This document shows positions 27,042 through 35,293 of a stretch of DNA of 64,000 nt, one piece after another. The stretch covers positions 62,001 to 126,000 of the forward strand of contig NZ_SLUM01000005.1 of the NCBI RefSeq assembly GCF_004345265.1, read 5' to 3'. The translations under genes were made by a program, and so were the position numbers. A model generated the notes under the pieces. The model was not told the origin of the DNA and made no database searches. It was given only the letters and a program-made list of their open reading frames with translations. This DNA comes from Allofournierella massiliensis. Lineage in GTDB: Bacteria > Bacillota > Clostridia > Oscillospirales > Ruminococcaceae. Position 1 is the stretch's first letter; the number at the start of each line of letters is the position of its first letter.

Positions 27042-27796
27042 ACCGTCCGAATTATGTTGCCTCTTGCAGCGGAGGCAAAGACAGCGTGGCGACGCTCCTG
27101 CTGGCTGCACAGCACAATGAGCCGCTGGACGAGGCGGTTTTCAGTGAGGTCATGTTCGACAAAGACACAAGCGGCGAAGTCCCGGAACACCGGGACTTCA
27201 TTTATGACCGGCTCAAGCCCTTCTGCGAAAAGGAGCTGGGCATCAAGTTCACCATTCTCCACGCGGACAAGACCTACGATGACGTATTTCATCACGTCAT
27301 CACCCGCGGACCGCACAAGGGCGAGGTTCGCGGCTTTGCATGGGCTGGTATGTGTGCAGTCAATCGTGACTGCAAAATCCCGCCAGTCCGCAAGTACAAT
27401 GCCGCGCTTTCTCCGAACACCGTGAGCTATGTCGGCATCGCAAAGGATGAACCCAAACGCCTTGCACGTCTGGACGGTGTGAAGAAGGTCAGTCTGCTTG
27501 CCAAGTACGGCATGACAGAGGCGGACGCCTACAAGCTCTGTCAGGAACATGGGCTGCTTTCCCCAATCTACACTCACTGCCGGAGAAACGGTTGCTGGTT
27601 TTGCCCCAACGCCAGTGACTCGGAGCTGCTGCACATGGTCACAAAGCACCCGGATATGTTTGACCGGCTGATTGAATGGGAGAACGAGGATAACATCTTC
27701 CATCGTCGGATGACACGCAGAGAAACCCCGTCTGCGGTAAAGGCTCGTTTATTGAGCAAATCCCAGATGGGGTTTTCTTCGCCCAAAAGCAAATAA
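27038..27796 (+). CDS. PAPS reductase-like PP-loop protein
   Basis: A 252-aa protein with the PP-loop ATP motif SGGKDS at 10-15 and the CysH/DndC-like fold. Cysteines at CAVNRDC and CRRNGCWFC suggest a metal or Fe-S site. Related ICE proteins are annotated as phosphoadenosine phosphosulfate reductase family. DndC, a relative, puts sulfur into DNA backbones, but no other dnd genes are present. A role in DNA or RNA sulfur chemistry or nucleotide activation is possible. It overlaps topB by 4 nt (ATGA). Confidence 0.85.
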   Translation: MNRPNYVASCSGGKDSVATLLLAAQHNEPLDEAVFSEVMFDKDTSGEVPEHRDFIYDRLKPFCEKELGIKFTILHADKTYDDVFHHVITRGPHKGEVRGFAWAGMCAVNRDCKIPPVRKYNAALSPNTVSYVGIAKDEPKRLARLDGVKKVSLLAKYGMTEADAYKLCQEHGLLSPIYTHCRRNGCWFCPNASDSELLHMVTKHPDMFDRLIEWENEDNIFHRRMTRRETPSAVKARLLSKSQMGFSSPKSK

Positions 27797-27812
27797 GAAA
27801 TGGAGGTTTGAG

Positions 27813-29702
27813 ATGGCTGAAAACAAAAATGCACAGCAAGTCCGCGAAATCACGGACAAGCTGGAACAGGGCATCAAGGAGCTGTTTGAATCCGAGCGGT
27901 TCAAGGAATATCTCCGCACGATGTCCAAGTTCTACAACTATTCCTTCAACAACACGCTGCTTATTGCGATGCAGAAGCCGGAGGCAACCTATGTTGCCGG
28001 TTATACCTCGTGGCAGCGCAACTTTGACCGTCAGGTCATGAAGGGCGAAAAGGGCATCAAGATTCTTGCACCCGCGCCGTACAAGGCGCAGGAAGAGCGT
28101 GAGAAGATTGATCCTTTGACGCAGAAGCCCGTGATCGGCGCAGATGGGAAGGCTGTCACAGAAACAGTTGAGGTTCTGCGTCCTGCCTTCAAGGTGGTGA
28201 GCGTCTTTGATGTTTCCCAGACGGACGGCAAGGAGCTTCCGGACATTATCGTCGATGAGCTGAAAGGCACGGTTGAAAACTATGAGGCGTTCTTCGATGC
28301 GCTCAAGCAGGAGTCTCCCGTCCCTATTTTCTTTGAGGACATTCCGGGCGGTGCAAAGGGATTCTTCTCGCCGGTTGAAAGCCGCATTGCCATTCAGGAG
28401 GGCATGAGCGAAATCCAGACGGTCAAAACCGCCATTCACGAGATCGCTCATGCCAAGCTCCACGCCGTCAAGCCGGATGAGAAAGCCACGCCAGAAGATA
28501 AGAAGGATCGGCACACCAAGGAGGTTGAAGCGGAAAGCGTTGCCTACACCGTCTGCCAACGGTACGGCATTGAAACCTCGGACTACTCCTTCGGTTACAT
28601 CGCCGGTTGGTCATCCGGCAAGGAAACCAAGGAACTGAAAAGCTCTCTGGACACTATCCGCAAGACGGCGGCTGAGATGATCGAGGGCATTGACGCCAAG
28701 CTCAAGGTGCTGCTGGCAGAGAAAGCACAGTCCGCAGAGATGGAAGTCGAAGCTCCCGTAAAGGAAGCTGTTCCGGAGGAAAAGCCGGAAGTCCCCATTT
28801 ACCGCGAGACGGCGAATTATGCCTATGAAACCGGTGAGCTGGAGTCATATCGTGCTTCTCTCGCTGCAAACGTGGAATGCCGCCGTGCGATTGAGGCGGC
28901 AATCAGTTCTAACTACGGAGACAACCGGCTGGATGCGGATGCTGCCGTAAAAAGCGTCCTTGAGCAGTTCTCTCCGGAGCGCGTCCGGTATGTCCTCGCA
29001 AACACCATTCAGCAGAAAGACTTTGACGGGCGCATTCCGCAGCCCCTCAAGGAGTGGGCGAAGAGCGTTGATGTCTGCCCGGAGAACGCCTCCCGCTTCC
29101 TTGTGGATAAACCCAATCCCGGACTGACCGCACTTTTCGTAGATGCGTTCCGTCAGCAGACCGAACCCCAGAAGGAAGTCATGCCTGAAAAAACAGAGGA
29201 AAGTGACCCGGAGGTTGTTGCATGGGAGAACGATGAGATCACCTCGATTGAGGTAAAAACCGTGGAGGTCAAGTCTCCCTTTGCTCCCTTGCCGGAGGAA
29301 GCAGCGAAAGCACCGAAGGCGCACCGCCTGACCGCCGAAGAGAAAGAGATCAAAGCCGCCGTCATGGATACGCTCAAGGGGCAGATTGCCTATAACAACG
29401 ACGGAATGCGGGCTTCCTATCGCGCCTCTAACCACTCCTTCAACCTGCTGGCACGGAACGGCGTCATAATTGAGGGCAACACGGTCACGCAGAACGGTGA
29501 GCCGCTGTTCAAAATCCATCGCCGTCATGCGGCACGGAAAACGCAGGGCTGTTATCGTGAACTGATGCCGACGCTGGAATACATCAAACAGGAGCAGAAG
29601 CAGGAAAAGCCCTCTATCCGCGATCAGCTCAAAGCTGCCGCAAAACAGCAGCCGGAGAAGAAATCCCCGGTCAAATCCAAAACACACGACATGGAGTTGT
29701 GA
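27813..29702 (+). CDS. ArdC-like antirestriction protein with zincin and DUF3849
   Basis: A 629-aa multidomain protein. The N-terminal ArdC ssDNA-binding domain (about 1-130; YNYSFNNTLLIAMQKPEATYVAGYTSWQ in pieces) precedes an HExxH metalloprotease motif (AIHEIAHAKLH, about 207-217). A DUF3849 domain follows (about 330-440; YAYETGELESYRASLAANVECRRAIE in pieces), then a YodL/DUF4316-like end. The C-terminus is PSIRDQLKAA plus a basic stretch ending DMEL, shared with three other proteins here. ArdC proteins protect entering single strands from restriction, and some are co-transferred with DNA. Start behind GGAGG. Confidence 0.85.
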   Translation: MAENKNAQQVREITDKLEQGIKELFESERFKEYLRTMSKFYNYSFNNTLLIAMQKPEATYVAGYTSWQRNFDRQVMKGEKGIKILAPAPYKAQEEREKIDPLTQKPVIGADGKAVTETVEVLRPAFKVVSVFDVSQTDGKELPDIIVDELKGTVENYEAFFDALKQESPVPIFFEDIPGGAKGFFSPVESRIAIQEGMSEIQTVKTAIHEIAHAKLHAVKPDEKATPEDKKDRHTKEVEAESVAYTVCQRYGIETSDYSFGYIAGWSSGKETKELKSSLDTIRKTAAEMIEGIDAKLKVLLAEKAQSAEMEVEAPVKEAVPEEKPEVPIYRETANYAYETGELESYRASLAANVECRRAIEAAISSNYGDNRLDADAAVKSVLEQFSPERVRYVLANTIQQKDFDGRIPQPLKEWAKSVDVCPENASRFLVDKPNPGLTALFVDAFRQQTEPQKEVMPEKTEESDPEVVAWENDEITSIEVKTVEVKSPFAPLPEEAAKAPKAHRLTAEEKEIKAAVMDTLKGQIAYNNDGMRASYRASNHSFNLLARNGVIIEGNTVTQNGEPLFKIHRRHAARKTQGCYRELMPTLEYIKQEQKQEKPSIRDQLKAAAKQQPEKKSPVKSKTHDMEL

Positions 29703-29714
29703 GAAAGGAGACGC

Positions 29715-30908
29715 ATGAAGAAATACACAGACGTTGACATCATCGCGGAGCTGCAGAAGCTCGTGGACAGTCATGTAGACAGCTACAAGGAAGACTTCGA
29801 CATCGACAAGCGCATCATCCGCCGCGCCGCCGAAAGCCAGAATCCCGAAGACAAGACGCTGATGTGGTTCTGCCGCCCGCACGGAACGCACTGCCTCAAC
29901 GAAAATCAGGTCTTCATTCAGGGAACGCGGGATCACAACACCTTCCGTTTCTATGCGGAACAGACCTACGACGAGTGCGTTGCCCGCGTCATTGTCCCGA
30001 AAACCGTCAAGCGCGGCAAGGTGTTCGGAGATGTCTTTGAGATCAACTACCGGGAACAGGCGGCAAATGTGGCGCAGAACTCGGTTGCGCCGGATCATGA
30101 CCGGCTGACCTTTGCAGACGGCTTTGTACTGGAAGCCCCCTGCCGCAGCAGCTTCGATGAGGCAATGGCTTTGGTCGGTGAGCATGGCGGTGTACAAGCC
30201 CACCGGACGCTCCCGAAGGATGCTGAGGCTCTGGTGGAAGTGCTGTCCAAGCAGAAAAGCCGCCGTGACAGACTGCCGGATGCAGAAAGGACAGAGGCGC
30301 TTTCGCCTCTGCCCGTTGCAGAACTTCGGAAGTACGAAGCGGTCAAAAAGGCGCATCCGGACGCGCTGGTTTGCTTTGCCCAGAACGGCTATTTTGAGCT
30401 GTACGGCAAGGACGCGGAAAAAGCTGCACCCTTGCTCGGCACAAAACTCCTTGAAAAGAAGGTACGCGGCAAGCCCTCCATGCCGGTAACTGGCTTCCGT
30501 GAAGCTGCATGGGTAGCCGGTTCTCACAAGCTCTGGAAGTCCGGCGTGAATGTCTTTCTCAGCAAGGACGGCGAGACCTTCAAGGAACTCAAAGCCGCAG
30601 ATTACATTCCTGTCGGCGCGACGCTGAATGTGGACGGGATCAAGTGCAAAATTGACACGGTTGATTTTGCCGCTGATGAAGTCCGGCTGACCAACATCGA
30701 GGACAAGAACCGCCCCATCCGCTTTTCTGAGAGCATCCAGTATGTCCGCTCCTATGTGGAAGATGCCGGAACAGCCATCTACGACACCATCCCGAAGAAG
30801 CCCGCTGCCCGTGAATCCATCCGTGACAAACTGAAATCCGCACAGAAGGCACAGCCGCCTCACACACCGAAGCCGCAGAAATTGAAAGGAAAGGATATGG
30901 AACTCTGA
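29715..30908 (+). CDS. ICE protein with a MutS-I-like domain
   Basis: A 397-aa protein. The N-terminal third is unassigned. The centre (about 213-250; AHPDALVCFAQNGYFELYGKDAEKAA) resembles the mismatch-binding domain I of MutS, including the F-x-E-like NGYFELYGKDA motif. The C-terminal part resembles DUF4316 and ends in SIRDKLKSA, a basic stretch and KDMEL, the shared tail. It may bind DNA distortions during establishment in the recipient, which is inference only. Start behind AAAGGAG; the next gene starts 1 nt after its stop. Confidence 0.7.
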   Translation: MKKYTDVDIIAELQKLVDSHVDSYKEDFDIDKRIIRRAAESQNPEDKTLMWFCRPHGTHCLNENQVFIQGTRDHNTFRFYAEQTYDECVARVIVPKTVKRGKVFGDVFEINYREQAANVAQNSVAPDHDRLTFADGFVLEAPCRSSFDEAMALVGEHGGVQAHRTLPKDAEALVEVLSKQKSRRDRLPDAERTEALSPLPVAELRKYEAVKKAHPDALVCFAQNGYFELYGKDAEKAAPLLGTKLLEKKVRGKPSMPVTGFREAAWVAGSHKLWKSGVNVFLSKDGETFKELKAADYIPVGATLNVDGIKCKIDTVDFAADEVRLTNIEDKNRPIRFSESIQYVRSYVEDAGTAIYDTIPKKPAARESIRDKLKSAQKAQPPHTPKPQKLKGKDMEL

Positions 30909-30909
30909 T

Positions 30910-31125
30910 ATGAAAAACTTTACCGTGGAAGAAATCAACCTGATGTGTTGCTTCAACACATCCAGCCGGAAGCGGCTGATTGGCGATATGAAGAGCGTCA
31001 CCCTGAACGACATGGACGGCGAGATCGCAGAGCTGATGTATAAGACCGTCCGGAAGCTCGAAGCCATGACCGACGCGGAGTTTGAGGAACTGTATATCAT
31101 GCCGGACGGCATGGTGGATGACTGA
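30910..31125 (+). CDS. Transposon-transfer assisting (TTRAP-like) protein
   Basis: A 71-aa protein with the family start KNFTVEEINLMCCFNTSSR and end LEAMTDAEFEEL, matching the small transposon-transfer assisting family (PF14203-like). Mechanism unknown. Its ATG follows the preceding stop directly (TGATATG), so translation is likely coupled. Confidence 0.8.
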   Translation: MKNFTVEEINLMCCFNTSSRKRLIGDMKSVTLNDMDGEIAELMYKTVRKLEAMTDAEFEELYIMPDGMVDD

Positions 31126-31138
31126 AAGGAGGATGCCT

Positions 31139-32911
31139 ATGCCCGTATTAGACGGTAATTTTGAAGCCTTCGTCACAAACCTCGGCAAGTACAACGAGGG
31201 TATGCTGGTCGGTGAGTGGGTGAAGCTGCCCACAACCGAGGAAGAGATGCAGAAGGTCTTTGAGCGCATTGGGATCGGCAAGCAGGACGAGTTCGGTCAG
31301 CCCTATGAAGAGTGGTTTATCACCGACTACGAATGCCCGATCTACGGCGTTCAGAAGATGCTTGGTGAGTACGAGAGTCTTGATAAGCTCAACTACCTCG
31401 CCGCTTTGATTGACGAGCTTTCCCTGAGCGATCAGGAAAAGCTCATTGCCATTATGGAGGCTGGCTGCGATGAGGTCAGCGACATCGACGATCTCATCAA
31501 CCTGACGTTCAATCTGGACTGCTACGACATCATGCCCGGTATCAACGACGAATCCGATCTCGGCTATTATTACGCACACGAAGCTGGTATTTACTCCGAA
31601 AATGATCTCGGTCCTCTGGCAAATTACATCGACTATGAACGCTATGGGCGCGACATTGCGATGGATGAGCAGGGGCGATTCACCGATGAGGGCTATGTCC
31701 GTGTCGCAAGCGAACGCTGGGATAGGCAGTTTAACGGGGAGCTTGATGACATTCCCGACGAATACCGGATCACCGGCTCAGGGGAAGCCGCCGAGCGTGA
31801 CAGCACCATTGCCGTTCTCATCGTTGAGCCGGGTAAGGAGCCTTATGTGAAGGAGATTGACTCCGGTCTGGAGTCCTTGCAGCATGAGGTCGGCGGCTGC
31901 ATCGAGGCGATTTATCCCTACGAAGACCCGGTTGCCTTAGTCTGTAATGAGGAAGGCAAGCTGGAAGGTCTGCCCCTGAACCGCGCTCTGCGTGATGAGG
32001 ACGGTGACATCTACGACGTTGTTGCCGGAACATTCATGGTAGTCGGCTTGACGGATGACAGCTTCGGCTCTCTGACCGTAGAGCAGATGAAGAAGTTCTC
32101 CGACCTCTTCAAAGTTCCGGAGCAGTTTGTTAAGTTGGGCGATAAGATTGTTGCGATCCCCATGATCTCGAAGGAGCAGCAGAAGCAGGAAGTTACCGAG
32201 CGGAAGGACTTTGAGATGAATGCCGATAGCTCCGGTCTGACGGTTGCCGGTCACATCGGGACGTGGCACACCATTGACCGGCACGAGGTCGGCGGTCACA
32301 GCTTTTACCTGATGGAGCATGACGCCTACGGCGATGAGGCGGCTTGCATCATTGTCGATGAGCGCGGCAAGCTCGTCCTTGATGATGTCTACAACGGCTT
32401 CGACGATGACACGCTCCGCCTTCTCGACCTTGAGGTCAAGGAAGTGCCGGAAATGCCCGATCCTGCGCTCTCCGTTCAGGATATGAAGGACTACGGCTAC
32501 GCATGGGCTGGCGTCCTGCCCGCCGGTCAGGACGCGGCTGAAAAGGCGATGAAGAAGGGCTGCGAGGTTTACCGTCTCTATTCGGATAACACCGAGGGCT
32601 TGTGCGTGGATGCAAAGGAGATTGCCGACCATGCGGCAAAGGGCGGAATGCTCGGTATCAGCAAGGAAAGCTGGATGGCGGCTCTTGAGAAGGAAAACTA
32701 TCTCAAGGCAGCGGAGATGTCGATGGAGGATGACTACGGCATGATTGACGGGATCATCAACAACGGTCCGAAGGAGGACAAGACCCTTGATGCCAAAGTC
32801 CCCGAAAGGGGCGAGAAGTCCTCCATCATGGACAGGCTCAAGTCTGCAAAGGCTGAAAAGCAGAAGGAATGCTGCCCTCCCAAAAAGCACAAAGGAGAGA
32901 TTGAGTTGTGA
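31139..32911 (+). CDS. ArdA-DUF3846 fusion, antirestriction protein
   Basis: A 590-aa protein. The first 190 residues match ArdA, an acidic DNA mimic that inhibits type I restriction enzymes (FEAFVTNLGKYNEGMLVGEW; FITDYECPIYG; LGYYYAHEAG). A DUF3846 domain (about 205-305; IAVLIVEPGKEPYVKEI) is followed by a YodL-like region and the shared tail SSIMDRLKSAK...EIEL. ATG 31139 lies 6 nt after AAAGGAGG; ATG 31133 is too close. It suits transfer into hosts with type I systems like the island on the same element. Confidence 0.85.
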   Translation: MPVLDGNFEAFVTNLGKYNEGMLVGEWVKLPTTEEEMQKVFERIGIGKQDEFGQPYEEWFITDYECPIYGVQKMLGEYESLDKLNYLAALIDELSLSDQEKLIAIMEAGCDEVSDIDDLINLTFNLDCYDIMPGINDESDLGYYYAHEAGIYSENDLGPLANYIDYERYGRDIAMDEQGRFTDEGYVRVASERWDRQFNGELDDIPDEYRITGSGEAAERDSTIAVLIVEPGKEPYVKEIDSGLESLQHEVGGCIEAIYPYEDPVALVCNEEGKLEGLPLNRALRDEDGDIYDVVAGTFMVVGLTDDSFGSLTVEQMKKFSDLFKVPEQFVKLGDKIVAIPMISKEQQKQEVTERKDFEMNADSSGLTVAGHIGTWHTIDRHEVGGHSFYLMEHDAYGDEAACIIVDERGKLVLDDVYNGFDDDTLRLLDLEVKEVPEMPDPALSVQDMKDYGYAWAGVLPAGQDAAEKAMKKGCEVYRLYSDNTEGLCVDAKEIADHAAKGGMLGISKESWMAALEKENYLKAAEMSMEDDYGMIDGIINNGPKEDKTLDAKVPERGEKSSIMDRLKSAKAEKQKECCPPKKHKGEIEL

Positions 32912-33129
32912 GCAGAAGTCAGAAATGGAGGCAGGAGTGGTCGTTCTTCATAGGAGATAGCGGACGCCGGAAGTATAACCGCTTCTGCGTCCGCTGCGTC
33001 CATAGCTGCAAGCAGAGCTTCCGTGCGGATCTCATCGCCTGTCCGCACTTCTCCCGCAAGGCATCGCGGTGTAGACAGTTAGGGGTCGAAAAAGCCTGTG
33101 ATTGCAAGCCTCAGAGCGACGAGGAATGA
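32908..33129 (+). CDS. Small cysteine-rich protein
   Basis: A 73-aa basic protein with five cysteines; the pattern FCVRCVHSCKQSF...ACPHFSRK suggests a zinc finger. GTG 32908 overlaps the stop of the ArdA fusion (GTGA), consistent with coupled translation. No family recognised. It is the last gene of the conjugation operon before a strong terminator. Confidence 0.55.
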   Translation: MSRSQKWRQEWSFFIGDSGRRKYNRFCVRCVHSCKQSFRADLIACPHFSRKASRCRQLGVEKACDCKPQSDEE

Positions 33130-33225
33130 CCGCCCAGTGTGATTATATTCCCCGCACAGTTCCAGCAATAGAGCGAGAATAAGGGTCGATTTCGGCACTT
33201 GTTTGAATGCCCGGAAAACAAACCA

Positions 33226-33274
33226 AGAGCCTCTGTCGATGCCCGTTTTGGGTGTCGGCAGAGGCTCTTTTTTT
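33226..33274. terminator. Strong terminator closing the transfer operon
   Basis: AGAGCCTCTG and CAGAGGCTCT begin a 19-bp imperfect stem around GTTTT, followed by seven T residues on the + strand. It lies between convergent genes and would block transcription entering the - strand regulator gene. Confidence 0.9.
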
Positions 33275-33602
33275 ATGACATATTCAAAATAGCGGACAGC
33301 AGCTCTTGAACCTGTTGCCGGTATTCCGGCTTTATATCCGAAATACGTCTGGCAAGCGCAAGGGCTTCCGCTTCTGGCTCATCGGTCCCAAAGATAATTC
33401 GGTCCGCGCTGACGCCCAGCAAACGGCAAAGACGCTGCAAGGCTTCAAGAGAAATACCGGAAGCACCACGCTCAATAGCGCTCAGGTGATTCGGCGTCAT
33501 GCCAAGCATTTCTGAGAGCGTGTCCTGCGTATAGCCCGCCTGTTCTCTTGCCACTTGAATATTGCCGCCGATTTCAATATTGATGTCCTTCTTCTCTCGC
33601 AT
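33273..33602 (-). CDS. XRE family transcriptional regulator
   Basis: A 109-aa protein with a Cro/C1-type helix-turn-helix (GGNIQVAREQAGYTQDTLSEMLGMT; HLSAIERGASGISLEALQRLCRLLGVSADRII). The start at MREKKDIN was chosen over an upstream in-frame ATG at 33653 because GGTGGTGAGG fits it. It faces the DUF1273 gene across a promoter region with an inverted repeat (GTCGTT/AACGAC), so it probably represses that promoter, its own, or transfer genes. Confidence 0.88.
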   Translation of the reverse strand: MREKKDINIEIGGNIQVAREQAGYTQDTLSEMLGMTPNHLSAIERGASGISLEALQRLCRLLGVSADRIIFGTDEPEAEALALARRISDIKPEYRQQVQELLSAILNMS

Positions 33603-33688
33603 AGCCTCACCACCTTTGCATTTAGTGTACCTAACGGCGGTGTCATTATCCACGGTACGCCGTCGTTGATTTTACTAACGACAATGCG

Positions 33689-33717
33689 TTGACTGTCCGT
33701 GATGAGGGTGATAGAAT
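33689..33717 (+). promoter_or_regulatory. Promoter of the DUF1273 gene
   Basis: TTGACT (33689-33694), a 17-bp spacer and TAGAAT (33712-33717). Just upstream the dyad GTCGTT-N9-AACGAC (about 33663-33683) is a candidate operator for the divergent XRE regulator. Confidence 0.7.
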
Positions 33718-33753
33718 GGAGTTACCTACCAAAAGAGTGAAAGAAGGGGTGTC

Positions 33754-34329
33754 ATGTCGCGCATTATTGAGTTTAGAAAGTCTGCTCAAAAAGCTGAAAA
33801 GCAATCCGTTCAAGGCAAGACTTGTGCGTTTACCGGTCATAGACCGCAGAGTCTTCCGTTCGGCTTTGATGAATCCGATAAGCGTTGTACTTCTTTGAAA
33901 TCTGTTATGCGGGATCAGATTGTAGCACTCATCGAGAACGAGGGCGTCACGCATTTTATTACCGGCATGGCTCTTGGCGTCGATATGTACGCTGCGGAAA
34001 TTGTACTCGATTTGAAATCAAAATACCCTCACATTACTCTGGAAAGTGCAATCCCTTGTGAGACACAAGCGATCAAATGGTCTGTGGCTTCACGGGAACG
34101 GTATTATAATATCGCGGCAAAGTGTGACAAGGAGACCATGCTGCAACGGGAGTACACGTCGGACTGCATGGACAAGAGAAATCGGTACATGGTCGATCAC
34201 GCCGATTATATTCTCGCAGTATGGAATGGATGCCCCAGCGGTACCGGGAACACCGTGAGATATGCCCACAAAAAGGGCAAATCTATCATCGTTATCAATC
34301 CGGTTTCCCTTGATGTCACGCGGGAATAA
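33754..34329 (+). CDS. DUF1273/YpsA-like SLOG protein
   Basis: A 191-aa Rossmann-like protein of the SLOG superfamily (DUF1273). Signatures are CAFTGHRPQSLPFG, FITGMALGVDMYAAEIV and a nucleotide-binding GCPSGTGNTVRYA. SLOG domains sense or make nucleotide-derived ligands and recur in defence and mobile elements. It stands alone between its promoter and a perfect terminator hairpin at 34553, opposite the XRE gene. Confidence 0.88.
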   Translation: MSRIIEFRKSAQKAEKQSVQGKTCAFTGHRPQSLPFGFDESDKRCTSLKSVMRDQIVALIENEGVTHFITGMALGVDMYAAEIVLDLKSKYPHITLESAIPCETQAIKWSVASRERYYNIAAKCDKETMLQREYTSDCMDKRNRYMVDHADYILAVWNGCPSGTGNTVRYAHKKGKSIIVINPVSLDVTRE

Positions 34330-34552
34330 GGCAAAAAACCCACTCCTGAATCAAGCGTTGCGAAAACCGTGAAGTATTTCCCGATAGCGAATACACATTG
34401 CATTACTCAGTGATTATTGGAAACGTGTACGGCGTATGCTGCCCAGTGAACATCTCCACGGAACACATCGAATTTTCACGGCTTCGTAAAACGGAAAGTG
34501 TCACCTTATGAACAGTCCTTTGCCGAGAGAAAAATAAATCGCTGGAAACGGG

Positions 34553-34597
34553 AACGCCCCCGGCACTGTGCGTCTGGCACAGTGCCGGGGGCGTTTT
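34553..34597. terminator. Perfect 19-bp terminator
   Basis: 34553-34571 is fully complementary to 34577-34595 around a 5-nt loop, with T residues on the + side and A residues on the other. It serves as a bidirectional terminator between the DUF1273 gene and the convergent gene at 34606. Confidence 0.92.
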
Positions 34598-34605
34598 TCC
34601 GTGTC

Positions 34606-35217
34606 TTAGTTATGAGCCAGTTCATTTAGGAGCAACTTTCGATAGCCCACATCCAAGACGCAGCGATGGAAGTCCATCAGACGGTGTTCGTCGAACAGCT
34701 TTTCACAGAGCTTGGTCAGCGGATGATTCATCAGCTTTGCAGAAATGCCAGTCTCGTTGAAAAACCTTGCCCATGTGAAGACCTCTTCTAAATCCTCCTG
34801 CCCAAGCGTGGCAGGAATGATGGCGTTGCAGAGACGGACAATGGGGCTGTCCGCAAATCGCTCTGCGACTTCCTCCGGTGTGCATTCATAGCGGTCACAG
34901 TCAAAGGAAAGCGCATCCTCAATTTTAAGATAATTTTCGGTTTCATCCCGCGTCAAGGTTATGGTGTAGTCTCCCATACCGGACGGCACATCAATATTCT
35001 CCATGACATCAAGCTCGTAACGGGAGCCGCCGATGATCGCCTCAAAGGAGAAGGACTGACAGATTACTGCTGGGTTCTTGTCTATCTTGTCCTCATTCAG
35101 AAAGGACAGCGGATTGTACTCTGTTAGTTCCCAGTCGATTTTTCCTCTCTCTGTTTGTTCGGCGATCTGCTGGATCAGATGTTGTTCTTCTTCGTGCAGA
35201 TTTTCATTGTACACCAT
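34606..35217 (-). CDS. Uncharacterised protein downstream of the DinG-like helicase
   Basis: A 203-aa acidic protein with no recognised domain. It starts MVYNENLHEEEQHLIQQIAEQTERGKIDWE; the middle is strand-rich (SFSFEAIIGGSRYELDVM; DYTITLTRDETENYLKIEDA) and the end helical. It follows the helicase gene in the same direction after 76 bp and closes the defence island. Its start follows GGAGGTGTATC. It may be a cofactor of the island or an unrelated passenger. Confidence 0.6.
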   Translation of the reverse strand: MVYNENLHEEEQHLIQQIAEQTERGKIDWELTEYNPLSFLNEDKIDKNPAVICQSFSFEAIIGGSRYELDVMENIDVPSGMGDYTITLTRDETENYLKIEDALSFDCDRYECTPEEVAERFADSPIVRLCNAIIPATLGQEDLEEVFTWARFFNETGISAKLMNHPLTKLCEKLFDEHRLMDFHRCVLDVGYRKLLLNELAHN

Positions 35218-35293
35218 GATACACCTCCGTTTTCTGATTGTCGTTTTTTTGGGGGGCTGCTCTATGTTTCCGAAGAGACTGCCGTTTGTATCA

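Noticed and set aside
24978-27110. 710-aa open frame antisense to topoisomerase III
   Set aside because: Shadow frame; the + strand carries clear Toprim, active-site Tyr and zinc ribbon motifs.
27038-27796. DNA phosphorothioation (Dnd) system
   Set aside because: Only a DndC-like PP-loop protein is present; no dndA, dndB, dndD or dndE nearby.
28845-31112. 755-aa open frame antisense to the ArdC-like and MutS-I-like genes
   Set aside because: Spans two well supported genes and an intergenic site on the other strand; no recognisable motif.
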